A stretch of DNA of 5,181 nucleotides, from NCBI GenBank assembly GCA_002685435.1, contig NYXD01000048.1, positions 1 through 5,181 on the forward strand, written 5' to 3'. The position numbers and the translations under genes were made by a program. Positions 1-5,051 of this stretch are shown piece after piece (position 1 is the first letter of the stretch; each line of letters begins with the position of its first letter). Origin of the DNA: Cryomorphaceae bacterium (GTDB taxonomy: Bacteria > Bacteroidota > Bacteroidia > Flavobacteriales > Schleiferiaceae). The notes below the pieces were generated by a model, which did no database searches, had not been told where the DNA came from, and saw only the letters and a program-made list of their open reading frames with translations.

Positions 1-179
1 AAGTTTTCCGCGAAAACACGGTACAATCCTTCCTCTGATCTTTCTGATGGCTTCGTCTCTATCTGGAAGAAGTCCATGAAACTCTTCAACTGGATATCTA
101 AAAAGTCCGGGAATGCCGTCTTAATAGCAGTGGAAGAGAAATTGATACGCTCCTGTGGAGCAGTAACTTGGTTTACCAT
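1..179 (-). CDS. rpoB: RNA polymerase beta subunit, N-terminal 59 codons (partial)
   Basis: This is the start of the gene for the beta subunit of DNA-dependent RNA polymerase, the catalytic core partner of beta-prime; the rest lies beyond the window edge. The 59 visible residues begin MVNQVTAPQERINFSS and continue with FPDFLDIQLKSF and EGLYRVFAEN, the conserved N-terminal start of bacterial RpoB, in its Bacteroidota form. The ATG at 179-177 is chosen because an in-frame TAA lies only 18 nt upstream (200-198) and no other ATG lies between. There is no Shine-Dalgarno; the upstream sequence reads TTTTGGGCTGAA. It follows rplL after a 91-nt gap that contains a large hairpin with a U-tract, so its transcription relative to the ribosomal protein genes is probably set by partial termination or RNA processing there. 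The identity is secure from the motif and position; the catalytic regions are not in view. Confidence 0.95.
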   Translation of the reverse strand, partial: MVNQVTAPQERINFSSTAIKTAFPDFLDIQLKSFMDFFQIETKPSERSEEGLYRVFAEN

Positions 180-205
180 TTCAGCCCAAAATGTTAATTA
201 AACAC

Positions 206-248
206 AAAAAGGTTTAGGTCTAAGGGGAGCTCCCCAAAGACCTAAACC
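206..248 (-). terminator. Large hairpin plus U-tract between rplL and rpoB, likely attenuator
   Basis: In the minus-strand transcript an 11-bp perfect stem (GGTTTAGGTCT at 248-238 with AGACCTAAACC at 221-211) is followed by a symmetric UU/UU mismatch and an inner GGGG/CCCC stem closed by AGCU. Five U residues (210-206) follow directly, then GUGUU. This is the form of a rho-independent terminator and points only toward rpoB; the opposite strand has no T-run after the stem. Because essential rpoB lies just downstream with no clear new promoter, I infer partial termination (attenuation) or a processing site rather than a full stop. In E. coli the equivalent gap carries a partial terminator and an RNase III site, which is known precedent but does not prove the same role here. 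Confidence 0.8.
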
Positions 249-270
249 GGATAACCTAGCAGTCGATCAA

Positions 271-648
271 TTACTTGACCTCAACTTCAGCACCAGCCTC
301 TTCAAGCTGCGCTTTCAATGCTTCTGCTTCGTCTTTTGTAACGCCTTCCTTCAATGCTGCAGGTGCGCTATCTACTTTTTCTTTAGCTTCTTTCAAGCCT
401 AGTCCAGTCATTTCTTTAACAAGCTTAACAACAGCAAGTTTAGAACCACCAGCAGCTTTCAAGATTACGTCGAACTCAGTCTGAGCTTCAGCAGCGTCAT
501 CGCCACCACCAGCTGCAGGACCAGCTACAGCTACAGCAGCTGCAGCAGGCTCGATGCCGTGCTCTTCTTTCAAGTATCCTGCTAATTCAGATACTTCTTT
601 AACTGTCAAGTTTACTAGGGCGTCGCCCAATTCTTTGATATCAGCCAT
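271..648 (-). CDS. rplL: 50S ribosomal protein L7/L12
   Basis: This is the flexible stalk protein of the large ribosomal subunit. It is present in several copies bound to L10, and recruits and stimulates translational GTPases such as EF-Tu and EF-G. At 125 residues it has the usual family length. The N-terminal dimerisation helices cover about residues 1-33 ([19 protein letters not shown]). An Ala/Gly-rich hinge runs from about 35 to 57. The C-terminal GTPase-contacting domain covers about 58-125, with the family hallmark [20 protein letters not shown] near 70-89. The start at 648 puts MADIKEL at the N-terminus, as in relatives. The 47-nt gap from rplJ is very AT-rich and has no Shine-Dalgarno, only A-rich sequence before the ATG. 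It sits between rplJ, its binding partner, and the attenuator-like hairpin before rpoB. Only L10 and L12 are normally needed in unequal amounts, so a translation-level boost is expected but not visible. Confidence 0.98.
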   Translation of the reverse strand: MADIKELGDALVNLTVKEVSELAGYLKEEHGIEPAAAAVAVAGPAAGGGDDAAEAQTEFDVILKAAGGSKLAVVKLVKEMTGLGLKEAKEKVDSAPAALKEGVTKDEAEALKAQLEEAGAEVEVK

Positions 649-695
649 TTTTATAAAATTTAATTTTTATTCTTAATTAATTGTAAATAAAGGAA

Positions 696-1217
696 TTACG
701 CGTTGCGCTCTTCCAAAGTTTTGAGGAGTCCAGCAATGTTGCCACCAGCGCTCTGAAGAGCAGAAACAACGTTTTTCGCAGGGCTTTGAAGCAAGGTTAA
801 CACATCGCCAATCAATTCTTCTTTAGACTTGATTGCAACGAGCATATCTAAACTCTCATCACCTACGTAAACGCTTTCTTCAATCCACGCACCTTTCAAT
901 ACTGGCTTATCATTTTTCTTACGGAACTCTTTAATGAGTTTCGCAGGAGCATTACCAGCTTCAGCAAGCATTATGCTTGTATTTCCTTTAAGTACATCGT
1001 ACAGACCATCGAAGTTCTTCTCCGATGCGTCCATAGCTTGTTTGAGCAAAGTGTTTTTAACAACGTTCAGTTTAATACCCTTACCAAAACTGGCACGACG
1101 CAAGTTAGATGTTGTTTCAGCATCTAAAGCTGCGATATCAGCCAAATAAATGGTTGCTGTATTATTCAATACTGCTGTTAAATTTTCAATCTGTGCAAGT
1201 TTGTCTTCTCTTGTCAT
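696..1217 (-). CDS. rplJ: 50S ribosomal protein L10
   Basis: L10 anchors the L7/L12 stalk to 23S rRNA at the base of the GTPase-associated centre. The 173-residue product has the usual bacterial length. The N-terminal RNA-binding domain begins MTREDKLAQIENL, has the family NVVKNTLLKQA motif at about 51-61, and has KGNTSIML near 77-84. The C-terminal helix (about 145-171, including SALQSAGGNIAGLLKTLEE) is the region that docks L7/L12 dimers. Only 17 nt separate it from the rplA stop, so the two are surely cotranscribed. That gap is too short for the long structured L10 leader through which L10-L12 represses its own message in E. coli and Bacillus. Any such site would have to lie inside the end of rplA. 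No Shine-Dalgarno is evident. Confidence 0.97.
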   Translation of the reverse strand: MTREDKLAQIENLTAVLNNTATIYLADIAALDAETTSNLRRASFGKGIKLNVVKNTLLKQAMDASEKNFDGLYDVLKGNTSIMLAEAGNAPAKLIKEFRKKNDKPVLKGAWIEESVYVGDESLDMLVAIKSKEELIGDVLTLLQSPAKNVVSALQSAGGNIAGLLKTLEERNA

Positions 1218-1234
1218 GATGCTATTCTTTAGCG

Positions 1235-1927
1235 TTATGAAATTGATTTAGCATCCACAGCAATACCCGGAGACATTGTTGAAGAAATGTAAACACTCTT
1301 CATATAAGTACCTTTAGCCGAACTTGGCTTAAGCTTATTTAGAGTCTTCAATAATTCTTCAGCATTCTCACGAATCTTGTCTGCTTCAAAAGAAACCTTA
1401 CCGATTGCAGCGTGTACGATACCGTAACGATCAACTTTAAAGTCAATCTTACCGGCTTTCACCTCACCTACTGCTTTTGCTACATCCATTGTAACAGTAC
1501 CAGACTTCGGATTCGGCATCAAGCCACGAGGACCTAATACACGACCTAAAGGTCCAATTTTACCCATTACAGAAGGCATGGTTACGATGACATCAATGTC
1601 AGTCCAACCGCCTTTAATCTTCTCAATGAATTCATCAAGGCCTGCGTAATCAGCACCTGCTGCTTTTGCTTCTTCCACCTTATCTGGTGTAACCAAAGCC
1701 AAAACACGAACACTTTTACCTGTTCCATGAGGTAGACTTACCACGCCACGAACCATTTGGTTTGCTTTACGTGGATCCACTCCCAAACGAACAGCTAAGT
1801 TTACAGATGCGTCAAACTTAGTACAGTTTACCTCTTTCACTAGAGTTGCTGCCTCGCCCACAGGATATACCTTACCTTTTTCAAGTTTAGCGAGCGCGTT
1901 TTTCATGTTTTTAGTCAATTTTGCCAT
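1235..1927 (-). CDS. rplA: 50S ribosomal protein L1
   Basis: L1 forms the mobile L1 stalk that contacts the E-site tRNA and helps release deacylated tRNA; in many bacteria it also represses translation of the rplK-rplA message. The product is 230 residues, the normal length. The L1 signature lies at about 119-140, with [20 protein letters not shown] inside the region after [11 protein letters not shown]. Domain I is formed from both ends (the N-terminal part up to about 65 and the part from about 158), and domain II is the insert between. The start at 1927 gives [12 protein letters not shown], matching relatives, 16 nt after the rplK stop. The tight spacing on both sides (16 nt and 17 nt) supports co-transcription and possibly coupled translation. 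Confidence 0.97.
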   Translation of the reverse strand: MAKLTKNMKNALAKLEKGKVYPVGEAATLVKEVNCTKFDASVNLAVRLGVDPRKANQMVRGVVSLPHGTGKSVRVLALVTPDKVEEAKAAGADYAGLDEFIEKIKGGWTDIDVIVTMPSVMGKIGPLGRVLGPRGLMPNPKSGTVTMDVAKAVGEVKAGKIDFKVDRYGIVHAAIGKVSFEADKIRENAEELLKTLNKLKPSSAKGTYMKSVYISSTMSPGIAVDAKSIS

Positions 1928-1943
1928 TGCTTCAAACTTTTAA

Positions 1944-2381
1944 TTAAAACGGCTTCTCGCCAATTACAGTTATACCCATGCTTCTTGCAGTACCAGCAAT
2001 CATACTCATTGCTGATTCAACGGTAAAACAGTTTAAATCAACCATTTTATCCTCTGCAATTTTGCGAACAGCGTCCCAAGTAACTTTAGCAACTTTACTA
2101 CGGTTAGGCTCTGATGATCCCTTCTTAATCTTCGCTGCTTCCATCAATTGAACTGCTGCAGGTGGAGTCTTAATTAGGAAGTCAAATGATTTATCTGTGT
2201 AAACAGAGATCACTACCGGCAAAACTTGGCCCATCTTATCTTGCGAACGAGCGTTGAATTGCTTACAGAATTCCATAATGTTGACACCTGCGGCACCCAA
2301 TGCTGGACCTACCGGAGGAGAAGGGTTAGCTTGGCCACCACGGACCTGAAGCTTTACTACTTTACTAACCTCTTTTGCCAT
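1944..2381 (-). CDS. rplK: 50S ribosomal protein L11
   Basis: L11 binds the GTPase-associated region of 23S rRNA together with L10, and is needed for factor-dependent GTP hydrolysis and, in species with RelA-type enzymes, for sensing uncharged tRNA. The 145-residue product has the proline-rich N-terminal motif [11 protein letters not shown] at about 19-29, followed by [12 protein letters not shown] at 32-43. The C-terminal rRNA-binding domain has [10 protein letters not shown] at 110-119 and ends in the L11 signature around [14 protein letters not shown] (128-141). The start at 2381 gives [12 protein letters not shown], as in relatives. A 94-nt gap separates it from nusG. This is longer than most others in the cluster and holds a candidate promoter and an inverted repeat, so the ribosomal protein part may have its own control. 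Confidence 0.98.
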   Translation of the reverse strand: MAKEVSKVVKLQVRGGQANPSPPVGPALGAAGVNIMEFCKQFNARSQDKMGQVLPVVISVYTDKSFDFLIKTPPAAVQLMEAAKIKKGSSEPNRSKVAKVTWDAVRKIAEDKMVDLNCFTVESAMSMIAGTARSMGITVIGEKPF

Positions 2382-2413
2382 TTCTTGTTTCTACTATTTT
2401 GCGTTGTTTGTGC

Positions 2414-2450
2414 GGATCATTCTTCAAGTTGGAAGCGTAAAGAACGAACC
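2414..2450 (-). promoter_or_regulatory. Inverted repeat in the rplK leader, possible regulatory stem
   Basis: In the minus-strand RNA, GGUUCGUUCUU (2450-2440) can pair with AAGAAUGAUCC (2424-2414). This gives ten pairs, one of them G-U, with one U-U mismatch and a 15-nt loop. L1 represses the rplK-rplA message by binding its leader in several bacteria, so a structured leader is expected here. I cannot show that this stem has the L1-binding internal loop. A smaller competing stem (CTTC/GAAG, 2435-2432 with 2425-2422) uses some of the same bases. If the candidate promoter overlapping it is real, part of the 5' arm would be missing from transcripts that start there, so the stem would act only in read-through RNA. 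Confidence 0.35.
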
Positions 2451-2475
2451 TATATATAGCTCACACCTATATCAA
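2445..2475 (-). promoter_or_regulatory. Candidate promoter upstream of rplK
   Basis: Immediately after the nusG stop codon the minus strand reads TTG (2475-2473), a 20-nt spacer, then TAGGTTCG (2452-2445). This matches the Bacteroidota -33 TTG and seven of eight positions when compared with the -7 consensus TAnnTTTG, with acceptable spacing. A secondary promoter before rplK is known in other bacteria such as E. coli. The single mismatch falls in the conserved TTTG half and the region is AT-rich, so chance is a real alternative. Confidence 0.35.
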
Positions 2476-3024
2476 TTATAATTTCTCCACTTCCGTGAAG
2501 CCTAGTTCAACTGGAGTCTTACGACCAAAGATCTTCACTGTGACCTCTAGTTTCTGTTTCTCCTCGTTGATCTTCTCAATGGTCGCGTCAAATGTACTGA
2601 AAGGACCATTGATAACTTTGACAGTTTCTCCCACTGTAAATGGAATCATTAGCATTGCTGCATTTTCTGCCTGACGATCTACTTCACCTAACAATCTGCT
2701 TACCTCAGAGGCACGCATTGGTGAAGGATCTCCTCCTTTAACGTTGGATAAAAATCCAACAACATTCGGAAGGTTTTTAATCATGTGACTCACCTCACCA
2801 GTTAAAACTGCCTCTACGTACATGTAGCCTGGTGTGCGGGTCTTTTCTTTTATTACTTTCTTTCCGTTACGGACTTGAACAACTTTCTCTAGCGGAATCA
2901 GTACACGTCCCACGAGATCGCTCATGCCTGCATGAGCCATATCCTTTTCAATGTAGGTCTTTGTCTTTTGTTCTTGACCACTTATTGTGCGAAGCACATA
3001 CCATTTCATTCCAGTATCCGACAT
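2476..3024 (-). CDS. nusG: Transcription termination/antitermination factor NusG
   Basis: NusG binds the RNA polymerase clamp through its NGN domain and contacts Rho or ribosomal protein S10 through its KOW domain, linking transcription to translation or termination. With the start at 3024 the product is 182 residues, normal for the family. The NGN domain covers about 6-115: MKWYVLRTISGQE at 6-18 and TPGYMYVEAVL at 64-74. The KOW domain starts near GETVKVINGPFSTF at 132-145 and ends LGFTEVEKL. An ATG at 3084 is open in frame, but it adds 20 residues unlike the family and overlaps secE by 59 nt; the 3024 ATG gives MSDTGMKWYVLR, typical of the phylum, one base after the secE stop. ATG at 3009 (MKWYV) is a less likely alternative. 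The 1-nt secE-nusG gap suggests translational coupling. Confidence 0.95.
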   Translation of the reverse strand: MSDTGMKWYVLRTISGQEQKTKTYIEKDMAHAGMSDLVGRVLIPLEKVVQVRNGKKVIKEKTRTPGYMYVEAVLTGEVSHMIKNLPNVVGFLSNVKGGDPSPMRASEVSRLLGEVDRQAENAAMLMIPFTVGETVKVINGPFSTFDATIEKINEEKQKLEVTVKIFGRKTPVELGFTEVEKL

Positions 3025-3025
3025 G

Positions 3026-3220
3026 TTATCCGAAGATTGAATAAACAAACTCAAGTAATGTTGAGATTGCCTTGTCCATACCAAATACTACAAGTGAAAA
3101 GATGATGGTACCCACAATTACCAATGTAGTGCTCTTTTGCAGCTCTGTCATTGTAGGCCACGATGCCTTAACGGCAAACTCGTGCCAAGACTCCTGTATA
3201 CTCGTAATTAATTTGCTCAT
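3026..3220 (-). CDS. secE: Preprotein translocase subunit SecE
   Basis: SecE is the small clamp subunit that holds SecY together in the SecYEG protein-conducting channel of the inner membrane. The 64-residue product is the short, single-spanning form found in most bacteria outside the gammaproteobacteria. An amphipathic N-terminal helix (about 5-19, SIQESWHEFAVKA) is followed by the conserved WPT motif at 21-23. One transmembrane segment follows at about 31-48 (TTLVIVGTIIFSLVVFGM). The protein ends at SIFG. The ATG at 3220 lies only 14 nt beyond the 3' end of tRNA-Trp, in the A-rich leader GCAAAGAATAAAAAG. Processing of that tRNA should therefore create a secE message with a very short leader. 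The order secE-nusG is near universal in bacteria and supports the call for a protein this small. Confidence 0.96.
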   Translation of the reverse strand: MSKLITSIQESWHEFAVKASWPTMTELQKSTTLVIVGTIIFSLVVFGMDKAISTLLEFVYSIFG

Positions 3221-3234
3221 CTTTTTATTCTTTG

Positions 3235-3305
3235 CACGGGCACAAGGATTCGAACCCTGATCAACGGTTTTGGAGACCGCTATTCTACCATTGAACTATG
3301 CCCGT
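3235..3305 (-). tRNA. tRNA-Trp, anticodon CCA
   Basis: The sequence folds into a complete 71-nt cloverleaf. The acceptor stem ACGGGCA/TGCCCGT is perfect. The D stem is GTTC/GAAT, the anticodon stem GCGGT/ACCGT surrounds loop CTCCAAA (anticodon CCA), the variable region is 4 nt (TGAT), and the T stem CAGGG/CCTTG closes TTCGAAT. The discriminator is G, as in other bacterial tRNA-Trp. The 3' CCA is not encoded; the next bases are CAA. It lies between tuf and secE, a placement seen across many bacteria, and must be cut from a shared transcript. It is the only tRNA downstream of tuf here. Confidence 0.97.
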
Positions 3306-3313
3306 ATGTAGGC

Positions 3314-3341
3314 AGAAAGGCGCCTCCCGTCGGGAGGCACC
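3314..3341 (-). terminator. GC-rich hairpin between tuf and tRNA-Trp
   Basis: In the minus-strand RNA, GGUGCCUCCC (3341-3332) pairs with GGGAGGCGCC (3328-3319) over ten base pairs, one of them G-U, with the 3-nt loop GAC. The following tract is only UUUCU, weak for an intrinsic terminator. It begins 36 nt after the tuf stop and ends just before the tRNA-Trp 5' end. It probably trims or partly terminates the abundant tuf message and stabilises its 3' end, while letting some polymerase continue into tRNA-Trp, secE and nusG. The stem is clear; the degree of termination is inference. Confidence 0.65.
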
Positions 3342-3377
3342 TTAACTACCTGTACTTTATATCAAAAGAGTAAGTTA

Positions 3378-4565
3378 TTACTCGATGATTTCAGTTACTT
3401 GACCCGCACCTACTGTACGACCACCTTCACGCATTGCGAAGCGTAGACCAGTATTAACAGCTACGTTAGCGATCAATTCAACAGTAATTGACAAGTTATC
3501 ACCTGGCATTACCATCTCAACGCCATCTGGAAGTTGGATCTCACCAGTAACGTCTGTTGTACGCAAGTAGAACTGAGGACGATATTTGTTGTGGAAAGGA
3601 GTGTGACGACCACCCTCTTCTTTCTTCAACACATATACTTCTGCCTTGAACTTCTTGTGCGGAGTGATTGAACCTGGCTTACAGATAACCATACCACGAC
3701 GGATTTGAGCTTTCTCTATACCACGTAGAAGGATACCAACGTTATCGCCGGCTTCACCTGTGTCCAAAATTTTACGGAACATTTCAACACCAGTAATAGT
3801 AGAAGTCAATTTCTCATCACCGTAACCGATGATTTCAACGCCTTCACCTGTGTTTGCTACACCAGTCTCAATACGACCTGTTGCAACAGTACCACGACCT
3901 GTGATAGAGAATACATCCTCGATAGGCATTAGGAATGGCTTATCACGATCACGCTCTGGCTCTTCGATCCATGCATCTACTGCATCCATCAACTCCATAA
4001 CGGTATCAACCCATTTTTGCTCGCCGTTCAATCCACCTAGAGCTGAACCTGCGATAACTGGAGTGTTATCACCATCGTACTCGTAGAAAGAAAGAAGATC
4101 ACGAACTTCCATGTCTACCAATTCCATCAATTCTTCATCATCAACCATATCTGACTTGTTCAAGAACACGACGATACGTGGAATACCCACCTGACGACCT
4201 AAAAGGATGTGCTCACGAGTTTGAGGCATAGGACCATCAGTGGCAGCAACTACCAAGATAGCACCATCCATCTGAGCGGCACCAGTAACCATGTTCTTCA
4301 CGTAATCCGCGTGACCTGGACAGTCAACGTGGGCGTAGTGACGGTTAGCCGTCTCGTACTCTACGTGAGAAGTGTTAATGGTAATACCACGCTCTTTCTC
4401 TTCTGGAGCATTATCGATCGAATCGAAATCTCTTTTTTCAGACAAGCCTGCATTCGCCAAACATGTGGTGATTGCAGCTGTCAATGTTGTTTTTCCGTGG
4501 TCAACATGACCAATTGTACCAATGTTCAAGTGAGGCTTGGTACGTACAAAATTCTCTTTTGCCAT
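3378..4565 (-). CDS. tuf: Elongation factor Tu
   Basis: EF-Tu is the GTPase that carries aminoacyl-tRNA to the ribosomal A site. The 395-residue product is full length. All G motifs are present: G1 GHVDHGKT at 19-26; G2 in RGITINTSH at 59-67 with the switch-I Thr62; G3 DCPGH at 81-85 with catalytic His85; G4 NKSD at 136-139 (many bacteria have NKCD); and G5 SAL at 174-176. Domain 2 contains [13 protein letters not shown], and domain 3 ends [21 protein letters not shown], the usual tRNA-binding C-terminus. The start at 4565 gives [21 protein letters not shown] run of four tRNA genes ends 54 nt upstream and tRNA-Trp follows, so EF-Tu is made from the same transcript as several of its substrates. 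No Shine-Dalgarno is seen; the leader is AU-rich. Confidence 0.99.
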   Translation of the reverse strand: MAKENFVRTKPHLNIGTIGHVDHGKTTLTAAITTCLANAGLSEKRDFDSIDNAPEEKERGITINTSHVEYETANRHYAHVDCPGHADYVKNMVTGAAQMDGAILVVAATDGPMPQTREHILLGRQVGIPRIVVFLNKSDMVDDEELMELVDMEVRDLLSFYEYDGDNTPVIAGSALGGLNGEQKWVDTVMELMDAVDAWIEEPERDRDKPFLMPIEDVFSITGRGTVATGRIETGVANTGEGVEIIGYGDEKLTSTITGVEMFRKILDTGEAGDNVGILLRGIEKAQIRRGMVICKPGSITPHKKFKAEVYVLKKEEGGRHTPFHNKYRPQFYLRTTDVTGEIQLPDGVEMVMPGDNLSITVELIANVAVNTGLRFAMREGGRTVGAGQVTEIIE

Positions 4566-4578
4566 GACTAGCGATTAT

Positions 4579-4606
4579 TAAATATATAAACAGTGTAAAG
4601 ATTCAA
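4579..4606 (-). promoter_or_regulatory. Weak candidate promoter directly upstream of tuf
   Basis: In the 54-nt gap between tRNA-Thr(GGT) and tuf the minus strand has TTG (4606-4604), a 17-nt spacer and TATATTTA (4586-4579). This matches seven of eight positions of the Bacteroidota -7 box TAnnTTTG, with the last base differing. Spacing is at the short end of the accepted range. A tuf-proximal promoter would let EF-Tu be made independently of the tRNAs, but the gap is AT-rich and a chance match is quite possible. Confidence 0.25.
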
Positions 4607-4619
4607 AATTAAACTTTAG

Positions 4620-4691
4620 AGCCAATGACGGGAATTGAACCCGTGACCTCTTCCTTACCAAGGAAACGCTCTACCCCTGAGCTACATCGGC
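4620..4691 (-). tRNA. tRNA-Thr, anticodon GGT
   Basis: A complete 72-nt cloverleaf. The acceptor is GCCGATG/CATTGGC (one G-U), the D stem GCTC/GAGC, and the anticodon stem TTTCC/GGAAG with a terminal U-G around loop TTGGTAA. The variable region is AGGTC and the T stem ACGGG/CCCGT closes TTCAATT. The anticodon GGT reads ACC and ACU codons. The discriminator is U and CCA is not encoded. It is the last of the four tRNAs before tuf, 9 nt after tRNA-Gly. Its acceptor and D arm closely resemble those of the tRNA-Thr(TGT) at the head of the cluster. Confidence 0.97.
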
Positions 4692-4700
4692 GTAACTTAG

Positions 4701-4773
4701 AGCGGAAGACGGGATTCGAACCCGCGACCCTCAGCTTGGAAGGCTGATGCTCTACCAGCTGAGCTACTTCCGC
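4701..4773 (-). tRNA. tRNA-Gly, anticodon TCC
   Basis: A complete 73-nt cloverleaf with perfect acceptor GCGGAAG/CTTCCGC. The D stem is GCTC/GAGC, the anticodon stem TCAGC/GCTGA surrounds loop CTTCCAA, the variable region is GGGTC, and the T arm is GCGGG-TTCGAAT-CCCGT. Anticodon TCC reads GGA and GGG. The discriminator U is the usual one for bacterial tRNA-Gly. CCA is not encoded. It lies 5 nt after tRNA-Tyr and 9 nt before tRNA-Thr(GGT), so processing must be precise. Confidence 0.97.
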
Positions 4774-4778
4774 GGTAG

Positions 4779-4859
4779 TGGGGGGAGCAGGATTCGAACC
4801 TGCGAAGGTTTCCCAACGGATTTACAGTCCGTCCTCGTTGGCCGCTTGAGTATCCCCCC
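4779..4859 (-). tRNA. tRNA-Tyr, anticodon GTA
   Basis: An 81-nt class II tRNA with acceptor GGGGGGA/TCCCCCC. The anticodon stem ACGGA/TCCGT surrounds loop CTGTAAA (anticodon GTA). A long variable arm around TGGGAAACCTTC is as expected for bacterial tRNA-Tyr. The T arm is GCAGG-TTCGAAT-CCTGC. The discriminator is A, and CCA is not encoded (next bases CTA). Its acceptor stem has six consecutive G-C pairs, unusually GC-rich beside its neighbours. Confidence 0.97.
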
Positions 4860-4863
4860 GGTG

Positions 4864-4894
4864 TGTGCAAGATTCCACTAGAAAATCAAGCACA
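4864..4894 (-). repeat. Inverted repeat in the tRNA-Thr/tRNA-Tyr spacer
   Basis: In the transcript, UGUGCUUGAU (4894-4885) faces AUCUUGCACA (4873-4864) across an 11-nt loop. The arms make eight base pairs interrupted by a symmetric UU/UU mismatch. It fills most of the 42-nt spacer, the longest between tRNAs in the group of four. A role in positioning tRNA-processing nucleases, or simply in folding the spacer, is inference. There is no strong U-run after it, so it is not a terminator. Confidence 0.5.
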
Positions 4895-4901
4895 AAACTT
4901 G

Positions 4902-4975
4902 AGCCGATAGTCAGATTCGAACTGACGACCCCGAGATTACAAATCACGTGCTCTGGCCAACTGAGCTATATCGGC
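4902..4975 (-). tRNA. tRNA-Thr, anticodon TGT
   Basis: A 74-nt cloverleaf with perfect acceptor GCCGATA/TATCGGC. The D stem is GCTC/GAGC with loop AGTTGGCCA, the T stem GTCAG/CTGAC closes TTCGAAT, and the variable region is GGGTC. The anticodon loop TTTGTAA gives anticodon TGT, reading ACA and probably ACG. The anticodon stem CGTGA/TCTCG contains a U-U opposition at positions 29 and 41, between C-G, G-C above and G-C, A-U below. The discriminator is U and CCA is not encoded. It is the first gene after the promoter, which would leave a leader of about 30 nt for RNase P to remove. Confidence 0.95.
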
Positions 4976-5014
4976 AATGATGTCAAAGTACTTCCGCTTT
5001 TGCTAAACGGACTG

Positions 5015-5044
5015 CAAATGTAGTAAAGAGAATCAAACGCGCAA
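5015..5044 (-). promoter_or_regulatory. Promoter of the tRNA-tuf-secE operon, Bacteroidota type
   Basis: The minus strand has TTG (5044-5042, in TATTG), a 19-nt spacer and TACATTTG (5022-5015). The latter is a full match to the -7 consensus TAnnTTTG used by the primary sigma factor in Bacteroidota, at the expected distance from the -33 TTG. It lies only a few bases past the U-run of the upstream terminator and ahead of tRNA-Thr(TGT), exactly where the operon needs a start. Transcription would begin around 5008-5011. No G+C-rich discriminator or upstream A-tract of its own is obvious. Confidence 0.75.
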
Positions 5045-5051
5045 TACCTAT

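Noticed and set aside
180..205. Possible rpoB promoter after the hairpin
   Set aside because: The sequence AACATTTTG resembles the -7 box only loosely (no TA at the right distance before TTTG) and no -33 TTG is correctly spaced.
275..484. Plus-strand open frame inside rplL
   Set aside because: It is antisense to a certain gene, Ser/Ala-rich as expected for the complement of Ala/Glu/Lys codons, and has no leader or family resemblance.
934..1149. Plus-strand open frame inside rplJ
   Set aside because: It lies wholly antisense to a conserved gene and shows no recognisable domain.
2226..2459. Plus-strand open frame across the rplK start and its leader
   Set aside because: Cys-rich, low-complexity translation antisense to rplK and its regulatory gap; no family features.
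3025..3084. Longer NusG starting at 3084 (20 extra residues)
   Set aside because: The extension overlaps the end of secE in another frame, does not resemble NusG, and a family-typical MSDTGMKWYV start exists one base after the secE stop.
2832..3260. Plus-strand open frames across nusG, secE and tRNA-Trp
   Set aside because: They cross a tRNA and conserved genes in antisense and have no protein-like motifs beyond chance.
3829..4571. Two plus-strand open frames antisense to tuf
   Set aside because: tuf is highly codon-biased, which commonly keeps antisense frames open; neither product resembles a known protein.
5015..5037. TTTG at 5037-5034 as the -33 element of the operon promoter
   Set aside because: It is only 11 nt from the -7 box; the TTG at 5044-5042 has the correct 19-nt spacing.
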